A model generated the notes under the pieces. It was not told the origin of the DNA. It was given only the letters and a program-made list of their open reading frames with translations, and did not search any database. From assembly GCA_003427395.1 (NCBI GenBank), contig BFEA01000118.1, positions 261,678 through 288,864 on the forward strand: 27,187 nucleotides of DNA, written 5' to 3'. Both the position numbers and the translations under genes were made by a program. Source of the DNA: Chara braunii (taxonomy: Eukaryota > Streptophyta > Charophyceae > Charales > Characeae). Below, piece by piece: positions 24,177 through 27,187 of this stretch. Positions within the stretch are counted from its first letter, which is position 1; each line of letters begins with the position of its first letter.

Positions 24177-25110
24177 TTCAACCGTGAATGTGGAGCTTGG
24201 CCACGGTGCTGTGCTAACGCAGCAACCGTGCAGCGCGCTGCTCTTTTTCACTTTTTTTTCGGGGGGGCGGGCGCTCTGCAGAGTATTATTTTAAGCAGCC
24301 CGCGTCTGAAATACATTTTCAACGATCTTAATTTTGAGCTCACTAAGTCTTACCTGTTTAAGTTTCCGTTTTATGAACGGAAGTGTGAGACCCGCGACGT
24401 CTAGCGTAGTAATCAGTGGGGCCAGTCCCGACAGCGGTGGCTGTGCCTTGGTGGTAAGAAATTGCACATGATGCCAGGCCTCTAATTTTTTTTAGCCCCG
24501 TGCAAGGTCTAACTTGTGCAGATAAAGAGGGAGGAAAAAAATAATGGAAAATATTTGTAGTGTATTTTCCCACAGCAATTGGCGAGATACATCCAATGCC
24601 ACTCTTCTATTCCTTGCAATGCATGGATCTTGGCAGCCAACTTAGGTGGGAAGATGCACTCTTTTTTTCTTTCTTTTGTCAACGGTGTGCTGGATCCGAA
24701 GTCGCACATAAAGAAGATCCACGGCCAGCATCTTCTAATTATCCTTCAGCAGTTTCCACTCTCATTCAATGGCGACTGAGATCCTATGCGAACGTGCATG
24801 GATGTGTAGTTTTTTTTTGTTTTTTTTTTTTGGAGTACTTTCCATTCCAATGAGACAACCGGGGCCCGGGAACACACCCCTACATGTCAACCCGGTACAA
24901 ATCTGCTGAGGCCAATACTCAGCTTAGGCTCCTGGAAACAGGGTCCAGTGTCCCTTTAAAGAATCTCCAAAAATGAAAAATTGTAAAGCAAATCTATAGC
25001 AATATAATATCCTTGCTACACAGAAACGCCGGCATGTTTCTAATGTCGAAACACTATTAGCAAGAAACTACGAACTGCAAATCTTAAATTTAAAATTCAC
25101 AAGGCTTGAA
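24177..25110. other. Gene-poor stretch
   Basis: T-rich runs near 24248-24261 and 24810-24830. Small frames at 24358-24853 are composition-driven. Nothing is recognised. Confidence 0.45.
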
Positions 25111-25430
25111 GGCCTAGCTCAGTTGGTTAGGCATGCAAGTGGCATTCAGGAGGTTGTGGGTTCAAACCCCATGGCCGCTTGNGGCGCNCTTAGTGCCAAC
25201 GGACTCTGATAGTCCTCTGGATACCCCTGATCGGTATTAGCGGGGTCTATGACCAACACGGGTGTGAGTGTGAGNGCGAGTGGGTTGTGTGTGGGTGAGT
25301 GTTGGCCATAGCCTCTGCTGCTACTCGATGACGGGTGGGGGACGATGAGAAAGGGAGGCACAGCTACCGGCAGGTCTCGGTCTTCGTGTTAGCCAGACCC
25401 CCACTGGCGGCCCCAACCCNATACCCTAAC
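25111..25430 (+). repeat. tRNA-derived SINE
   Basis: GGCCTAGCTCAGTTGGTTAG carries a good A-box (TAGCTCAGTTGG). GTGGGTTCAAACCCCATGGC carries a B-box (GGTTCAAACCC) 37 bases later. The 5' and 3' ends (GGCC...GGCC) can pair as an acceptor-like stem, but the cloverleaf is incomplete. About 250 bases of unrelated body follow. The 3' end is not defined. Several single N bases fall inside it. Confidence 0.65.
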
Positions 25431-26396
25431 CATTAGGGGCAAGGCAACATGAAATCTCCCCTTCACAGAGAGAGGAAACTATGCTTGCAGGGGTCCCCTC
25501 TAGATAGTCTTAGGAGTAGGTAGTGGAAGGTAAAGAAACAGAAGTTGAGAGATGAGTATAGAAACAAATATAAAAAAAATAAATTTTCAATTTAGCCCAA
25601 CAATTATTTCCAAAGGGAGACTAACTTCTTAGATGCAATTCAAATCTAAGATTCAATCCAAGTACATACTAAACTTAATCGAAACGAAAGTTTAGAGCTA
25701 GGCNTATTAATATTATGTCTATGAAACCCACCTACAGTGTAGACCGCTATCTAGGGGGTCTTGATTTTCTGCACAACTGCTGTTGAAGCACTTGGATCTG
25801 ATCAGGGAAGATAAGATCTGATCAGATCCGGCGAAACAATAATAATAATAGTNGTCTTGAATGTAGAGCAGCCCCCTAGCCAGAGAGGGTCTTCAACTAC
25901 TCTGGAGTGACATTCTAATGGTCACGGGAAGGGAAAGAGGAGAAAGAAGGGAAATCAGTTTTGTGCCAATAACTTATGATCCGTTGGATAGGATTTGGCA
26001 AAAAAGGACTTGTTGGAAAACTTGTCCAAAGGCGCTTCCAACGAGATATGACGCGACTTCAGCCGCGGCCCGTAGAAATAACGCTCGTAAAAAAACCTAG
26101 CGCGCATGATTTTGGAGCTGCGAAAAAAAGACATCGCGCCGATNATTGCGGTTTTGGGTCGNTTGTAGCTCCAAAACTAGTGCACAGAATTTATCAATCT
26201 ATGTCTCGTTGGAAGCGAATCTTCAAGAGCTTTCCAAAAAACTAAAGATAAAAACATTTGGACNCCGGGTGCAGAAGTAATGATTAGAAATATGCACCGA
26301 TGTCATAGTAAAAGTGAGGTGGTGAGCGTTTTTGCTCAAGCCACGTGTGAAATGATAAAGGGGGTGGGTGGGGGAAAGGAGNAGGGAGAAACGCCT
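25431..26396. other. Unassigned repeat-like stretch with scattered N
   Basis: No coding region is supported. CGCTTCCAACGAGATATGA (26031-26049) has an inverted partner TCTCGTTGGAAGCG (26205-26218), and TTTTGGAGCTGC/GTAGCTCCAAAA also pair, giving a hairpin of about 190 bp. A purine tract lies at about 26358-26390. It may be the internal region of the adjoining LTR element. Confidence 0.4.
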
Positions 26397-27187
26397 GCTC
26401 TGATACGAGTGTGACAGCCCCACGGGCCACGGGGATGGCGGTCCGTCAGGATCAAGGCGAAGGGGATGGGGATGGAGGAGATGGATATGGAGCTGGAAGG
26501 GACAGCGGAGCTCCAACGCAGACTCGACACAGACTGCAGTTGGGGTGTATCTCAGCGGACTGACTAGACTGGACTGGATTGGCCTGGTACCGACAGTGGT
26601 GTCGGGCAGGACTGGACTACACTGAAATAACACACGGTCTGTGGGGTNAGGCCACGACCTAGTCCCACACGCCGAACAGGCAAATGACCCAATAGGTCTT
26701 GGCTGTAGGCCAGGGCAGATAAAGATCCGCTGCAGTGTGGGTCATATCTCGCGTGGNAGGGACTCTATAATGTTATACCTATGATACCAACCTAAATGGN
26801 CATAACGTCCTTACAGGAGGGAGGAGGTCTTTTGTTTGACCTTTGATCATATCACGTTANGTGCATGCGCATGCGTGCAGCCCTGTCGTTTACACAGAGT
26901 TATCCATATCACCACAAACATAGTTATATATATACATAGGGAATTACTTTAATGACAAGTTACTGTCAAGAATAGAGTGATCATTACACCTTAAAATCAG
27001 GCATTTAATCAAATCAGACTTCTAATCAAATCAGGCATTCAATCAAATCAGACTTCCAAGTGTCAATCAAATCAGACAACCAATCATTGGACAACGATGG
27101 CGTTGACATCCGCTGATCGTCGCCACAGACGAGAGTTTAAGAGTTATTCAGTTTGCTTCCGTTCAATATTTTGGTTCTTCGTGTCCC
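26397..27187. mobile_element. Probable LTR of a retrotransposon with primer-binding site
   Basis: On the minus strand, CTGTCACA is followed by CTCGTATCAGAGCAGGC. GTATCAGAGC (complement of 26397-26406) is the core of the tRNA-iMet primer-binding site used by many plant LTR elements, and CA ends an LTR. On this reading the LTR spans from about 26410 rightward past the window end and the element points left. A + orientation is possible, since TGTGACAG could also start an LTR and a purine tract lies upstream. AATCAAATCAG repeats and a TATATATA tract lie inside it. Confidence 0.5.
26995..27081. repeat. 17-bp direct repeats
   Basis: AATCAAATCAGACTTCT, AATCAAATCAGGCATTC, AATCAAATCAGACTTCC and AATCAAATCAGACAACC start at 27007, 27024, 27041 and 27065. 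They lie within the proposed LTR and could be enhancer-type repeats of a U3 region. Confidence 0.85.

Noticed and set aside
25111-25178. Functional tRNA gene
   Set aside because: The A- and B-boxes are present but the arms do not form a complete cloverleaf, and a SINE-like body follows.
26223-26633. 136-codon minus-strand frame
   Set aside because: It crosses the proposed LTR boundary and primer-binding site and contains ambiguous bases.

Overview
The window looks like draft nuclear DNA from a repeat-rich eukaryote of the plant lineage. A charophyte alga such as Chara is my guess, not a proof. It holds one gene I can fully support: a two-exon, plant-type annexin on the + strand. Exon 1 is 13491-13569 and exon 2 is 17393-18276, with a GT...AG intron of 3823 bp. 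The joined frame gives 320 residues, the normal length for a four-repeat annexin. No bacterial genes, operons, CRISPR arrays or phage genes are visible.

Layout. 1-255: compound CT/CA microsatellite. 256-2530: gene-poor, with homopolymers, an alternating purine/pyrimidine tract and a fragment of a dispersed repeat called R1 here. 2530-5515: degenerate ATCA/ATCG-type satellite blocks, with a diverged duplication of a pyrimidine tract plus single-copy segment. 5515-7690: gene-poor, with one doubtful long minus-strand open frame. 7690-12560: R1 copies. One of them is split by an element with 13-bp terminal inverted repeats, a TTA target duplication and an interior of nested palindromes and GA/CT microsatellites. 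That interior holds a 74-N gap. 12714-12871: an isolated long hairpin.

13491-18276: the annexin gene. Its intron is packed with small repeats: a hairpin element, an 84-bp minisatellite, a U6 snRNA retropseudogene, a tRNA-like SINE head and copies of a 110-bp MITE. 18420-19200, just past the stop codon: about eight decayed copies of the last part of the annexin coding sequence, which also form a cluster of seven CACGTG sites. 20711-21227: a 150-bp segment present three times, with Nextera mate-pair junction adapters between the copies. This is an assembly artefact. 22050-22390: a foldback element with arms of about 100 bp. 23311-24176: more MITE copies. 25111 to the end: a tRNA-derived SINE, then LTR-retrotransposon-like sequence with a tRNA-iMet-type primer-binding site, peppered with single N bases.

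The genes do not form a pathway. The biology visible here is one calcium/membrane-binding protein gene inside a dense set of small non-autonomous transposons, tandem repeats and retroposed RNA fragments. The best candidates for something new are the decayed annexin 3' array, the palindrome-filled TTA-flanked insertion, the 110-bp MITE family and the annexin's unusual placement of calcium-site motifs.
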